64,000 nucleotides of DNA from Rhizobium sophorae (GCF_013087515.1 NZ_JABFCN010000066.1:248001-312000); one strand, 5' to 3'. Shown: positions 10,804 through 19,308, numbered from the stretch's first letter. Made by a program: numbers and translations. The notes: generated by a model from the sequence alone, not told the origin.

Positions 10804-10948
10804 GCGCTTTTTTGTGCAAATGGAAATCTGCCCGTTTTTTGCTCAATTGCTGCTATTGTCGCGGGACGGGAAAACAGTCGATCGCGGCGACAGGGCGGCG
10901 CCGCGATCGTCACTATCATCCAGAAAACGCAATTGGTTCAGGTGAAAC

Positions 10949-12391
10949 TCAGGCCGGCGTCGAGCGTGCGGAGAGAAAGACCTGCGGCTCGAAGGCAAAA
11001 TCCTTGTCGAAGGGGTAGGTCGGATGCTGCTTGCGCAGCCGCGGCAGGCGCTCGACGAACTGGTCGACGACACCTGTTGATAGCGCCATCAGGTTCGGGT
11101 TGGCGATCGGCGCCAGTTCCGGCGAGAGATAGCCCGATTTGACGACGATGATTTTCGCCCGGTGCGGGTCGAGGCCGAGCTGGGTGAAATCGACGATATT
11201 GTGATAGGGCCGGCGTTTGGCGGAAAGCACGAGATCGATGCCACTGACCGAAACCACCGCCTGGCGGTCAGTGGAATCTGATGTCTCATGCAGGAATTTG
11301 ACGGTGAAGCGGGCAGAGACCGGCTTGCTGCCCTTGGTATCGAGCGAGGCGCCGACGCTGAGCTCCAGTTCCGCGCCGATGCCGGCGGTATAACAGGCCT
11401 CGGTCGCCGCCTTGTCGGCGATGCCGGCAAAGACGACGCCGGTGGCACCCCTGGCGATCAGCTCGGCCAGCACGTCGGCCCGGTCCCCGACGCCGCCACC
11501 TGTCGGGTTGTCACCGGATTCGGCCAGCACCACAGGGGCGGTCGGGCTTGCGATCGCCCTTTCGACGCATTCCTCGAGCGAACCGGTCTCGCAACCGAAG
11601 ACGAAGTCTTCGCGCGCATCCCAATACGCCCTCGCGAGACGTTTGGCCTCGCGCTCCAACGCGGTGCGGTTGGTGCCGGTCATGATGGCGGCGGCGGTGG
11701 CGCGCGGTTCGTCGGCCCAGACATAGCCGACCATCAGCGATGCATCCCAGACGCCGTCGATTGCATCGATCCCCGGCAGCATCTCATAGAGGCTCTTTGC
11801 CGGCTCATCGACGGTGCTGGTGCGCTCGCCGGGCAGCACGACGGGGATTGGCGCCCAGAGAACGATCGGCCTCTCGCCGGTTCTCAGGCTTTTCACCAGC
11901 ATGGAGACGGAGCGGCGCATCGTCTCCTCGACATCGATATGCGGTGCGGTGCGGTAGGTGGAATAGATGTCGAGCGCATCGATGATGCGCTGGGTGACGT
12001 TGCCGTGGAGGTCGTAGCTTGCCGAAACCGTGCAATCTTCGCCGACCAGCGCACGGGCCGCACTGATCCAGTCGCCCTCGGCATCCTCCATGCCCTCGAC
12101 ATACATGGCGCCGTGCATGGCAAGATAGAGACCGTCGAGCGGCAGCATCGGCTTCAGCCGCTCGAGGAATTCACCCTTGAAGGCCTCGTAGGTGGCACGC
12201 GAAACCGGGCCACCGGCAATGGCCCGGGCATGGATCGTCGGCAGGAACTCGGCATCGTAATCCTTGAGGAAGGCGAAATAGGGCGCTGCCAGCAGCGCCT
12301 CGCCGCGCACGATGCGGAAATCCTTCTCTTCGTTCAAGACGGGATTGTATGTGCTGCATTCGATATGAATGCCACCGACGGCGATGCGCAT
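10949..12391 (-). CDS. M81 family metallopeptidase (MlrC-like)
   Basis: This 480-residue protein matches the MlrC (microcystin degradation protein C) family from its first residues, MRIAVGGIHIECSTYNP, where His and Glu are likely metal ligands. Further conserved stretches are LAMHGAMYVEGMEDAEGDW (the DG-E metal region), SYDLHGNVTQR, TYRTAPHIDVEET, and the C-terminal domain with AESGDNPTGGGVGDRADVL. MlrC hydrolyses linearised microcystin peptides in sphingomonads; in rhizobia the substrates are unknown, and many family members sit beside peptide transporters. It is transcribed in the same direction as the GntR-peptide operon but is 210 bp upstream of it, so it probably has its own promoter. 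It may share the substrate or the regulator. Confidence 0.87.
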   Translation of the reverse strand: MRIAVGGIHIECSTYNPVLNEEKDFRIVRGEALLAAPYFAFLKDYDAEFLPTIHARAIAGGPVSRATYEAFKGEFLERLKPMLPLDGLYLAMHGAMYVEGMEDAEGDWISAARALVGEDCTVSASYDLHGNVTQRIIDALDIYSTYRTAPHIDVEETMRRSVSMLVKSLRTGERPIVLWAPIPVVLPGERTSTVDEPAKSLYEMLPGIDAIDGVWDASLMVGYVWADEPRATAAAIMTGTNRTALEREAKRLARAYWDAREDFVFGCETGSLEECVERAIASPTAPVVLAESGDNPTGGGVGDRADVLAELIARGATGVVFAGIADKAATEACYTAGIGAELELSVGASLDTKGSKPVSARFTVKFLHETSDSTDRQAVVSVSGIDLVLSAKRRPYHNIVDFTQLGLDPHRAKIIVVKSGYLSPELAPIANPNLMALSTGVVDQFVERLPRLRKQHPTYPFDKDFAFEPQVFLSARSTPA

Positions 12392-12584
12392 AGGAAACCT
12401 CAGTTGATGTTGGGAGCAATCAGGAATTTATGGGTGGTGGCGGCACCCGGCGCAGACGCTGGCGTCGATGCGCCAGGTGAGGATCAATGTCGTCCAAAGG
12501 AACTCGCGTTGCGATAAACTGAACATAAAGGTTCCCTATTCAAAGACGCGTCCATTTTGCCCCGACAATAAATTTACAATCGAA

Positions 12585-12617
12585 CCAATCAACCAAAATA
12601 ATTACGAGCTTGATTGG
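12585..12617. repeat. Perfect 8-bp inverted repeat in AT-rich DNA before the HNH gene
   Basis: CCAATCAA (12585-12592) is repeated as TTGATTGG (12610-12617) with a 17-bp AT-rich spacer, 65 bp upstream of the nuclease start. It could be an operator or simple chance dyad; the surrounding 12500-12680 stretch is clearly AT-richer than the flanking core genes. Confidence 0.4.
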
Positions 12618-12681
12618 GGGGCGCAGGCGAGTGGGTGGTGTGGTGCCTGTGCAGCCAAAACGGATATGTTATACGACGATC

Positions 12682-13581
12682 ATGGGATTAGGGGTTTTCA
12701 TCCACCGCTCAGATTCGATCTATGACGACAGCCCGGCGGAGCAATATCAGTTTCCCAGCCAGTATCTCCATCGTGTCCAAGCATGCGTCGGCGACTGGAT
12801 TATTTACTACGAGCCTCGAAAGGTCTCCGAGACTCGAGGTTATTTTGCTGTAGCGAAGGTGCAGCAAGTCGTTCGAGATTCCACCACATCGGGCATGTAT
12901 CTAGCGCTGATCGAACCTGGAAGTTATCTCGACTTCGTCCACCCAGTTCCCTTCAGCGGTGCCGACGGTGTCGTCGAGCGCGGTGTGCTAAACGCGGAAG
13001 GTCGAATTTCCGGCCGCGCGCAGTCGGCGGTTCGTCCAATCTCGACGGACGACTTCAGCCGCATCGTTGCGCTGGGCCTCGATGATCGCGAACCATTGTT
13101 GCCACGCGTCGATGCGAGGGCATCGCCTCCAGGTTTTGGGGAAGAGCAAGCGCCATTCCAATTCGAACAGAGCCGCGACCGAGTGAGCTATATAGCGTCC
13201 CGAATTGTGCGAGATCGCGTTTTTCGCCAAGTCGTTTTGAGCGCCTATGATAAGCGCTGCGCAATTACCGGGCTCAAGTTGATCAATGGCGGAGGGCGGG
13301 CAGAAGTCGATGCGGCGCATATCCGGCCGGTCGAGGCGAACGGTCCCGATATCGTCAGCAATGGGATTGCTCTATCCGGCACGGCCCATTGGATGTTTGA
13401 TCGAGGATTGATCGGGCTCACCGACAATCTCGAGATTCTGATTTCACGACAGGTCAATGATCCCGATGCAGTACGGGGTTTTATCAACAAAACCGGTCGC
13501 GCGATTGCGCCCCGAAGAGCATTTGAGCGACCGCATGCGCATTTTCTGCAATGGCACCGCGAGCACTGCTTCAAGCAGTAA
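12682..13581 (+). CDS. HNH endonuclease with N-terminal EVE/PUA-like domain (candidate restriction enzyme)
   Basis: This is a 299-residue protein. The C-terminal part is an HNH_2-type nuclease: CAITG (193-197), AAHI with His213, DIVSNGIAL with Asn227, and HWMFDRGLIGL with His236. The N-terminal ~90 residues (VGDWIIYYEPRK at 36-47, GYFAVAKVQQV at 53-63, MYLALIEPGSYL at 72-83) look like a small beta-barrel of the PUA/EVE kind, whose members read modified bases. A reader domain plus HNH would be the plan of a modification-dependent (type IV) restriction enzyme, but the reader assignment is by pattern only. The start at 12682 is chosen because MGLGVFIHRSDS fits a domain start; the ribosome site is weak and the frame stays open upstream to a TTG at 12610. 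The gene stands alone beside the 3' end of tRNA-Gly in AT-richer DNA, suggesting acquisition by transfer. Confidence 0.75.
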   Translation: MGLGVFIHRSDSIYDDSPAEQYQFPSQYLHRVQACVGDWIIYYEPRKVSETRGYFAVAKVQQVVRDSTTSGMYLALIEPGSYLDFVHPVPFSGADGVVERGVLNAEGRISGRAQSAVRPISTDDFSRIVALGLDDREPLLPRVDARASPPGFGEEQAPFQFEQSRDRVSYIASRIVRDRVFRQVVLSAYDKRCAITGLKLINGGGRAEVDAAHIRPVEANGPDIVSNGIALSGTAHWMFDRGLIGLTDNLEILISRQVNDPDAVRGFINKTGRAIAPRRAFERPHAHFLQWHREHCFKQ

Positions 13582-13719
13582 ATATGTCGCCGTTATTTTC
13601 GGCAATCGCGCAACGAAGAAGCCGCACCTTGACAAACATGTGCGAGCTACGAGCGGCCCGAACTAGCGGGACGGACATCGTGCCGTCCGTGTATCCAAGC
13701 TGAACAAGTCGGGAGAAAC

Positions 13720-13794
13720 TGGAGCGGGCGAAGGGATTCGAACCCTCGACCCCAACCTTGGCAAGGTTGTGCTCTACCCCTGAGCTACACCCGC
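13720..13794 (-). tRNA. tRNA-Gly (anticodon GCC)
   Basis: Read on the minus strand, the acceptor stem starts GCGGGTG and closes with CGCCCGC, followed by the discriminator T and an encoded CCA. The D arm (TAGCTCAGGGGTAGAGC) and the T arm with GGTTCGAATCC are typical. The anticodon stem CAACC/GGTTG encloses the loop TTGCCAA, giving anticodon GCC for glycine. The 3' end faces the HNH gene, which is the usual side for integrated DNA, but no duplicated tRNA tail was found nearby. Confidence 0.97.
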
Positions 13795-14050
13795 TCAATC
13801 CGCATCGGTCCGGGGTAGTTGTTGGACCGTGGGCGCCGCCTCGCGGCGACCGGCGCTATATGGCCTAACGGGTTTTCAAATGCAACAGGGAAATGACGGA
13901 GAGGCGAAGAAAAATTCCAGTGTTCGCAGACGCCCGGCGGAAAGGCCGCAAATGCGGGGCAAAGCGTCGGTCGCAAAGATTGCCAAACGACGTGGACCGA
14001 CTTAATCAGGACGCCTCGCTTTTTTCCCTTCCTGTCCAATGGATTGCCCC

Positions 14051-14560
14051 ATGTCCGAAAATGCCCCGAAGACAAGAGAAGAATTGTTTGCCTTTCTCGA
14101 CGGGCTCGGCATCGCCCATAAGACGGTCGACCATGCGCCGGTCTTCACCGTGGCGGAATCAGTGGCCCTGCGCGATGAAATCCCCGGCGGCCACACCAAG
14201 AACCTGTTCGTCAAAGACAAGAAGGACAGGTATTTTCTGCTGACCGTGGAGGAAAATGCCGAAGTCGATCTCAAGCAGGTGCATAATTTGATCGGCGGGT
14301 CCGGCCGGGTCTCCTTCGGCAGGCCGGAGAAGCTGATGGAGTATCTCGGCGTTGCTCCGGGCTCGGTGACGGCCTTCGGCGCGATCAACGATACTGCGGA
14401 GAATGTCACCTTCGTGCTCGATGCAGAGCTGATGGCGCACGAGATCGTCAACTGCCATCCGCTATCCAACGATGCGACGACGTCGATTGCGAGCAGCGAC
14501 CTTATCCGCTTTATGGAAGCGACGGGACATAAGCCGCTTGTATTGAAAGTGACGTCCTGA
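14051..14560 (+). CDS. Prolyl-tRNA editing protein (ProX/PrdX, YbaK-related)
   Basis: This 169-residue protein is of the YbaK/aminoacyl-tRNA deacylase fold and is related to the ProXp-ala/PrdX group, which clears alanine wrongly attached to tRNA-Pro. Seen motifs are PVFTVAES (near 33), HTKNLFVKDKKDRYFLL with the conserved lysine-rich strand, GSGRVSFGRPEKLMEYLGV and AFGAINDT, and a C-terminal CHPLSNDATTSI. The start at 14051 (MSENAPKTREE) is preferred over an ATG four codons upstream because it fits the family start. It acts in the cytoplasm as a stand-alone quality-control enzyme. Confidence 0.87.
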   Translation: MSENAPKTREELFAFLDGLGIAHKTVDHAPVFTVAESVALRDEIPGGHTKNLFVKDKKDRYFLLTVEENAEVDLKQVHNLIGGSGRVSFGRPEKLMEYLGVAPGSVTAFGAINDTAENVTFVLDAELMAHEIVNCHPLSNDATTSIASSDLIRFMEATGHKPLVLKVTS

Positions 14561-14574
14561 CATACGATTTTAGC

Positions 14575-14690
14575 GCTAAAGCGCGTCGCGATCTTTTAGA
14601 TTCGCTTGTCGCGCTTTAGTCTTTGGTTTTGCGCATGTCTTTATCGCAAAACCGCCACACAGTTTTGCGCGACATGCTTTAGCAAAGACG
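14575..14690. repeat. Rhizobial intergenic mosaic element
   Basis: The sequence is a chain of palindromes. TAAAGCGCG and CGCGCTTTA flank one hairpin. A second part carries GGTTTTGCGCATG, ATCGCAAAACCG and TTTTGCGCGACATGCTTTAG. This pattern matches the mosaic elements scattered between genes in Rhizobium chromosomes. It lies between the prolyl-tRNA editing gene and the thioredoxin gene and may act as a terminator or RNA-stability hairpin. It is the only copy of its type in the window. Confidence 0.6.
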
Positions 14691-14720
14691 CCGGCAGGAT
14701 CGGCGCGGCGGGAGATACCT

Positions 14721-15695
14721 ATGAGCGGCAGCGACAACCCCTATAACGGTTCCTTCGGAAATCAGATGACGGCGACGACACGCTTTAGTGCTGCGCCGGA
14801 ACCCGCGGCTGCGGCCGGCAGCTACATCACGGATACGACGACCGCGAATTTCGCCAAGGACGTCATCGAGGAATCGCGCAAGCAGCCGGTGCTGGTCGAT
14901 TTCTGGGCGCCCTGGTGCGGTCCGTGCAAGCAGCTGACGCCGGTCTTGGAAAAGGTAGTCAACGAGGCCAAGGGCCGCGTCCGGCTGGTCAAGATGAACA
15001 TCGACGATCATCCCTCGATCGCCGGCCAGCTCGGCATCCAGTCGATCCCCGCTGTCATCGCCTTCGTCAACGGCCGTCCTGCCGACGGTTTCATGGGCGC
15101 GGTGCCGGAAAGCCAGATCCAGCAGTTCATCGACCGTATCGCCGGTCCGGCCGGCGCCGATGAGGCGGCCGAAATCGAAGCCGTGCTTGTGGAAGCGGCG
15201 GAACTGCTTGCCGCCGGCAATATCAACGAGGCCGCTCAGCTTTATGGCGCCGTCATGCAGGCCGATCCCGAGAACGCCAAGGCGCTTGCCGGCATGGCCG
15301 AATGCATGATTGCCGCCAACCAGCATCAGCGGGCACGCGAAATCCTGACGGAATTGCCGGAAGAGCTGGCGAAAGACGCCGGCATCCAGGCCGTGCTGAT
15401 GAAGCTCGAGCAGATCGAGGAGGCCCGCAAGCTCGGCGATCCTGTTGCGCTCGAGCGCGAACTGGCCGCCAATCCCGACGATCACGAGGCGCGGTTGAAG
15501 CTTGCCAAGATCCGCAATGTCGAAGGCCGGCGCGACGAGGCGGCCGACCATCTGCTGCTGATCATGCGCAAGGACCGCACCTTCGACGATGATGGCGCCC
15601 GCCGCCAGCTGCTACAGTTCTTCGAGGTCTGGGGCTTCAAGGATCCGGCGACGGTTGCAGCGCGCCGCAAGCTTTCGGCGATGCTGTTCTCGTAG
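14721..15695 (+). CDS. Thioredoxin-TPR co-chaperone (CnoX/YbbN type)
   Basis: This 324-residue protein has an unstructured ~30-residue N-terminus, a thioredoxin domain with active site WCGPCK (Cys66 and Cys69) and the cis-Pro strand QSIPAVIAF. It then has a helical TPR-like half (LLAAGNINEAAQLYGAVMQADPENAKALAGMAECMI and three related units to the end). This is the architecture of YbbN/CnoX, which in E. coli protects stress-damaged proteins and hands them to chaperones. E. coli CnoX lacks the first active-site Cys; here both are present, so it may also act as a redox enzyme, as described for Caulobacter CnoX. It is followed by the LON-domain gene, possibly a loose protein-quality group. Confidence 0.88.
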   Translation: MSGSDNPYNGSFGNQMTATTRFSAAPEPAAAAGSYITDTTTANFAKDVIEESRKQPVLVDFWAPWCGPCKQLTPVLEKVVNEAKGRVRLVKMNIDDHPSIAGQLGIQSIPAVIAFVNGRPADGFMGAVPESQIQQFIDRIAGPAGADEAAEIEAVLVEAAELLAAGNINEAAQLYGAVMQADPENAKALAGMAECMIAANQHQRAREILTELPEELAKDAGIQAVLMKLEQIEEARKLGDPVALERELAANPDDHEARLKLAKIRNVEGRRDEAADHLLLIMRKDRTFDDDGARRQLLQFFEVWGFKDPATVAARRKLSAMLFS

Positions 15696-15794
15696 GGCGC
15701 CGGTGTCCGACAGGACGCGCTACGGACGGTCTGTCGCATTGAATCCGGGCATGATCTTTTCCGAAAGTCGATTCCGATTTTCGGGGTATTCGCC

Positions 15795-15898
15795 ACTGCA
15801 TAATTCCTTAAATCGGAATCGATTTAAGGATTAAATTATGCAGCGATTCAAAGTGTTGCAGCGTGATTTGCGCGTCTAAAAAGACGCGCGGCGCTGTA
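15795..15898. repeat. Nested-palindrome repeat, copy 1
   Basis: The left part is a dyad around AAATCGGAATCGATTT flanked by TGCATAATTCC and AAATTATGCA. The right part reads GATTCAAAGTG, then GCAGCG, then a GCGCGTC/GACGCGC hairpin and GGCGCTGTA. Nearly the same sequence recurs at 52050-52151, and the right part at 33752-33852 and 50872-50970. It lies directly upstream of the LON-domain gene, so longer reading frames there run through the repeat and are not trusted. Confidence 0.75.
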
Positions 15899-15988
15899 AG
15901 TTCGAGCATCTGCCCTTGCGTTTTCGGACGAGGGCACCACATTCTCGTCAGGACGGGCAAGCCCGTTACAAGAATGTGGGACGGTTTC

Positions 15989-16660
15989 ATGCAAGTCGGG
16001 AATGCCAGATACCTGAAGCCGGGCGATCTGCCTGATTCAATCGCTGTCTTCCCCCTGACCGGCGCCCTTCTCCTGCCGGCCGGGCAGCTTCCCCTCAACA
16101 TTTTCGAGCCGCGCTATCTGGCGATGCTGGATGCGGCACTGAGCGGAAACCGGCTGATCGGCATGGTGCAGCCGGCACTCGGCGAACATGAGGACAAGGG
16201 CGGCGAGCCCAACCTTGCCGCTGTCGGCTGCCTCGGCCGCATCACCTCCTTCGCCGAGACCGGCGATGGGCGCTATATCGTATCGCTGACCGGCGTCTGC
16301 CGCTTCCGGTTGCTGGAGGAGAAACCGACCAGCGATCCCTTCCGCATCTTCCGTATCGCCCCTTTCATCGCCGATCTCTCGGCCGCAAACGAGGAGGAGG
16401 CGGTCGACCGCGCAGCGCTTCTCACCGCCTTCAAGGCCTATCTCGATGCCAACAAGCTGGAGGCGGACTGGGAGAGCGTCGAGCGGGCAAGCAATCTGAC
16501 GCTCGTCAATTCGCTGGCGATGATGTCGCCCTTCGGGCCGGCGGAAAAACAGGCGCTGCTGGAAGCGCCCGACCTGAAGACGCGGGCCGAGACGCTGATC
16601 GCCATTACCGAAATCGTGCTGGCGCGCGTCTTCGGTGACTCCGACACGGTTCTGCAGTAG
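15989..16660 (+). CDS. Stand-alone LON substrate-binding domain protein
   Basis: This 223-residue protein corresponds to the N-terminal substrate-binding domain of Lon protease without the ATPase or protease parts. Seen features are VFPLTGALLLPAGQLPLNIFEPRYLAML at 15-42, GCLGRITSFAETGDGRY, and a C-terminal helical bundle (NSLAMMSPFGPAEKQALLEA). Proteins of this type are widespread in alphaproteobacteria; their task is not firmly known. The frame extends upstream to 15863, but through the repeat. Starts at 15974 and 15989 are possible; 15989 has a GGGACGG upstream and the expected start MQVGNARYLKPGDLPDS. It is followed 9 bp later by the Trm112-like gene. Confidence 0.82.
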   Translation: MQVGNARYLKPGDLPDSIAVFPLTGALLLPAGQLPLNIFEPRYLAMLDAALSGNRLIGMVQPALGEHEDKGGEPNLAAVGCLGRITSFAETGDGRYIVSLTGVCRFRLLEEKPTSDPFRIFRIAPFIADLSAANEEEAVDRAALLTAFKAYLDANKLEADWESVERASNLTLVNSLAMMSPFGPAEKQALLEAPDLKTRAETLIAITEIVLARVFGDSDTVLQ

Positions 16661-16669
16661 ACTTCAGCC

Positions 16670-16858
16670 ATGGACGAAAAACTCAGCCGCGTTGATCCAA
16701 AGCTGCTCGATCTCCTGGTCTGCCCGCTCTCCAAGGGCCGGCTTTCCTATGATCGCGAGCAGAATGAGCTTGTCTCGGAAAAGGCGCGGCTGGCCTATCC
16801 GATCCGCGACGGCATTCCGATCATGCTGGTGTCCGAGGCCCGCCGCCTCGACGACTAA
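16670..16858 (+). CDS. Trm112-like zinc-ribbon-type small protein
   Basis: This 62-residue protein has the family pattern DPKLLDLLVCPLSKGRLSYD, AYPIRDGIPIMLVSEARRLDD. Eukaryotic Trm112 activates tRNA, rRNA and protein methyltransferases; bacterial short forms are assumed to partner methyltransferases or other enzymes, without proof here. Only one Cys (in LLVCPL) is visible, so the zinc site of the full family is not complete. It probably shares a transcript with the LON-domain gene (9-bp gap). Confidence 0.85.
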   Translation: MDEKLSRVDPKLLDLLVCPLSKGRLSYDREQNELVSEKARLAYPIRDGIPIMLVSEARRLDD

Positions 16859-16901
16859 AACACGTCGCAGTTTTCCGTCCGGAATTTCGTAAGAACACAG
16901 G

Positions 16902-18116
16902 TCAAATCGTCTGGCCGGCAAGCAGCCGCGGATTGTCCTTTGCCGTCGTTCCGGCCGCCTGGCCGATGAAGAAGGATTTGAGGCGCGGCAGCCGGTCGAC
17001 GATGCCGAGGCCGACGTCGCGGGCGATGCGGATCGGCGTCGCGTCGTTGGAGAAGAGCCGGTTCAACACGTCGGTCGTCACCCCCATGCGGAAAGTGTCG
17101 AAGCGCCGCCAGGTCTGGTAGCGCTCGAGAATGTTGATCGAGCCGATATCGAGGCCGAGGCGGTCGGCCTCCACCACGGTTTCGGCGAGTGCCGCCACAT
17201 CCTTGAAGCCGAGATTGAGCCCCTGACCCGAAATCGGGTGGATGCCATGGGCGGCGTCGCCGGCCAGCGCGAAACGAGGCGCGACGAAGGAGCGGGCGAG
17301 CGTCAGGCCGAGCGGGAAGGCGCGCTTGTCGCCGATCACTTTCAGGTTCCCAAGCTTGTGGCCGAAGCGGCGTTCGAGCTCTTCCTCGAAGATCAGGTCG
17401 TCGGCGGCGACCAGCCGGTCGGCTTCATGCGTCCGCTCGGTCCAAACGAGCGAGGAGCGATTGTTCTTGAGCGGCAGGATGGCGAAGGGACCGGCCGGCA
17501 GAAAATGTTCCTCGGCGCAGCCGTCATGTGGCCGCTCATGCTCGACCGTCGCAACGATGCCGGACTGGCCGTAGTCCCAGGTAACGCTCCTGATGCCGGC
17601 GAGATCGCGCAGCGTCGAGCGCACGCCGTCACAGGCAACCAGCAGCCGGGTTTCCAGCGCGCTGCCGTCCGAAAGCGTGACGGTGACATGGGTGTCATGG
17701 GTCTTCAGCTCCGTGGCGCCGAGCCCGTGGCGGATGTCGATGCCGAGCCGCTCGCAGGCGCCGCGGAGTGCCGCGACCATCGCGACATTCGGGATCATGT
17801 GGGCGAAAGGCCGGCCGTCGGCCACTTCTCCGTCGAAGGTCAGAAAAACCGGACGCACCGGATCGGAGGTCTTGGAGTCGGTGACGATCATCTTGGTGAT
17901 CGGCTGGGCTTCCGGCTCGATCTCGTTCCAAATGCCGAAAACCTCGAGCATCTTTGCCGCCGCCGCGATGATGGCGGAAGCGCGCGTATCGTTTTTCCAG
18001 ACATGCTCGGGAGCCGCCTCGACGACCGCGACATTCAGATGGGGTGCTGCCTGTTTGACCGCGACAGCGGCGGAAAGGCCGACATAACCCCCGCCCACAA
18101 CCAGCATGTCCAGCAT
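16902..18116 (-). CDS. UbiH/COQ6-family FAD monooxygenase (ubiquinone biosynthesis hydroxylase)
   Basis: This 404-residue flavoprotein has an N-terminal FAD fold (MLVVGGGYVGLSAAVAV, 4-20), the DG motif (LLVACDGVRSTLRDLAG, near 160) and the GD motif (FALAGDAAHGIHPISGQGLNLGFKD, near 290), which together define the UbiH/UbiF/UbiL/COQ6 aromatic-ring hydroxylases. In alphaproteobacteria one or two such enzymes do all three ring hydroxylations of ubiquinone; which position this one uses cannot be told. It acts at the inner face of the cytoplasmic membrane. Divergent from tesB with an 84-bp shared upstream region, and convergent with the Trm112-like gene. Confidence 0.85.
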   Translation of the reverse strand: MLDMLVVGGGYVGLSAAVAVKQAAPHLNVAVVEAAPEHVWKNDTRASAIIAAAAKMLEVFGIWNEIEPEAQPITKMIVTDSKTSDPVRPVFLTFDGEVADGRPFAHMIPNVAMVAALRGACERLGIDIRHGLGATELKTHDTHVTVTLSDGSALETRLLVACDGVRSTLRDLAGIRSVTWDYGQSGIVATVEHERPHDGCAEEHFLPAGPFAILPLKNNRSSLVWTERTHEADRLVAADDLIFEEELERRFGHKLGNLKVIGDKRAFPLGLTLARSFVAPRFALAGDAAHGIHPISGQGLNLGFKDVAALAETVVEADRLGLDIGSINILERYQTWRRFDTFRMGVTTDVLNRLFSNDATPIRIARDVGLGIVDRLPRLKSFFIGQAAGTTAKDNPRLLAGQTI

Positions 18117-18200
18117 CGCGCCGCTCCCTTACCTTGTGCCTTAGATGTGCTCTATATAGATCATCGCAACTTCACTTCCTACCGCTGGGAGACATAGAAA

Positions 18201-19085
18201 ATGACGGGCGAGACGACCGGGCTTTCGGCGATGGAGACGCTGCTTTCGACACTCGACCTCGAGCCGATCGAGGTCGATATCTTCCGCGGCCGCAGCCCCA
18301 AGGTCGGCTGGCAGCGGGTCTTCGGCGGGCAGGTGATCGGCCAGGCGCTGATGGCGGCGCAGCGCACCATCGAGGGCGAGCGTTTCGTCCATTCGCTGCA
18401 TGCTTATTTCATGCGTCCCGGCGATCCCACGGTGCCGATCATCTACCAGGCGGAGCGCATCCGCGACGGATCGAGCTTCAACACGCGGCGTGTCGTCGCG
18501 ATCCAGCATGGCAAGGCGATCTTCGCGCTGTCGGCCTCCTTCCAGGTAGAGGAGCCGGGCTTCGAGCATCAGATCGCGATGCCTGAGGTGGAGATGCCTG
18601 AGGCGCTGCTCGGCGAGCAACAGATCAAGGAACAGTATCTCGCGCACGCGCCGGAAGCGATCCGAAAATACTGGCAGCGCGAGCGGCCGATCGAGATCCG
18701 TCCCGTCTCGCTGACACATTATTTTTCCGACAGGAAGCTCGATCCGAAACAGGATGTCTGGGTGCGCGCCACCGGCCCGGTTCCCGACGACCGGCTCTAT
18801 CAGGCGGCGGTGCTTGCCTATCTTTCGGACATGACGCTGCTCGATACGTCGCTCTATGCGCACGGAACGTCCATCTTCGACCAGAGCCTGCAGGTGGCGA
18901 GCCTCGATCACTCCATGTGGTTCCACAGACCCTGCAAACTCGACGACTGGCTGCTTTATACGCAGGACAGTCCGTCGGCTTCAGGCGCCAGAGGATTAAC
19001 CCGGGGTAGCCTGTTTACACGATCGGGTAGCCTGATCGCATCGGTTGCGCAGGAAGGCCTGATTCGGAAAAAGGCAAATGAATAA
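18201..19085 (+). CDS. tesB: Acyl-CoA thioesterase II
   Basis: This 294-residue protein has two hotdog domains. The first contains VDIFRGRSPKVGWQRVFGGQVIGQAL and FVHSLHAYFMRPGD; the second contains SDMTLLDTSLYAHGT and SLDHSMWFHRPCKLDDWLLY, with the Asp, Thr/Ser and Gln positions used by TesB enzymes. It hydrolyses medium- and long-chain acyl-CoA in the cytoplasm. GGGAGACA precedes the ATG at good spacing. The gene ends just before the AT-rich glnK control region. Confidence 0.93.
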   Translation: MTGETTGLSAMETLLSTLDLEPIEVDIFRGRSPKVGWQRVFGGQVIGQALMAAQRTIEGERFVHSLHAYFMRPGDPTVPIIYQAERIRDGSSFNTRRVVAIQHGKAIFALSASFQVEEPGFEHQIAMPEVEMPEALLGEQQIKEQYLAHAPEAIRKYWQRERPIEIRPVSLTHYFSDRKLDPKQDVWVRATGPVPDDRLYQAAVLAYLSDMTLLDTSLYAHGTSIFDQSLQVASLDHSMWFHRPCKLDDWLLYTQDSPSASGARGLTRGSLFTRSGSLIASVAQEGLIRKKANE

Positions 19086-19108
19086 AAATTGTGCAACTTT
19101 ATAAATTT

Positions 19109-19223
19109 GCGCTTTATTTGTGCGCTTACTGGCCAATCATTTGCCTGTTTATTGGCGCTCTTTATTATAACCTTTACTTTTCAATAACTTAAGACACGCC
19201 TCGAATCTGGCACATCCCTTGAA
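19109..19223 (+). promoter_or_regulatory. Sigma-54 promoters and possible NtrC site upstream of glnK-amtB
   Basis: Two -24/-12 elements fit sigma-54. TGGCCAATCATTTGCC (19130-19145) has GG and GC separated by the required 10 bp. TGGCACATCCCTTGAA (19208-19223) has a perfect TGGCAC -24 box, with GA in place of GC at -12. An NtrC-like dyad GCGC-N7-GTGC (19109-19123) lies about 100 bp before the second one, a usual distance for an enhancer, but too near the first. The whole 19086-19296 stretch is AT-rich and has no gene. glnK-amtB operons in rhizobia are known to be NtrC/RpoN-controlled. Confidence 0.65.
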
Positions 19224-19308
19224 TGTGTATTGGCCGGTCGCTGTTCAGGAACGTCAGCGGCAAGGAGAGTCGGCTCCGCGCCGAGGATAACGAAGGATGG
19301 GAAACCAG

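Noticed and set aside
10739..10846. Longer start of the GntR regulator
   Set aside because: The added residues contain no domain and cover the operator-like dyads; the core starts with MPMDETQGN.
12400..12680. Attachment-site duplicate of the tRNA-Gly 3' end
   Set aside because: The tail GGTTCGAATCCC was looked for on the far side of the HNH gene and not found; no integrase gene is present, so an island boundary is not shown.
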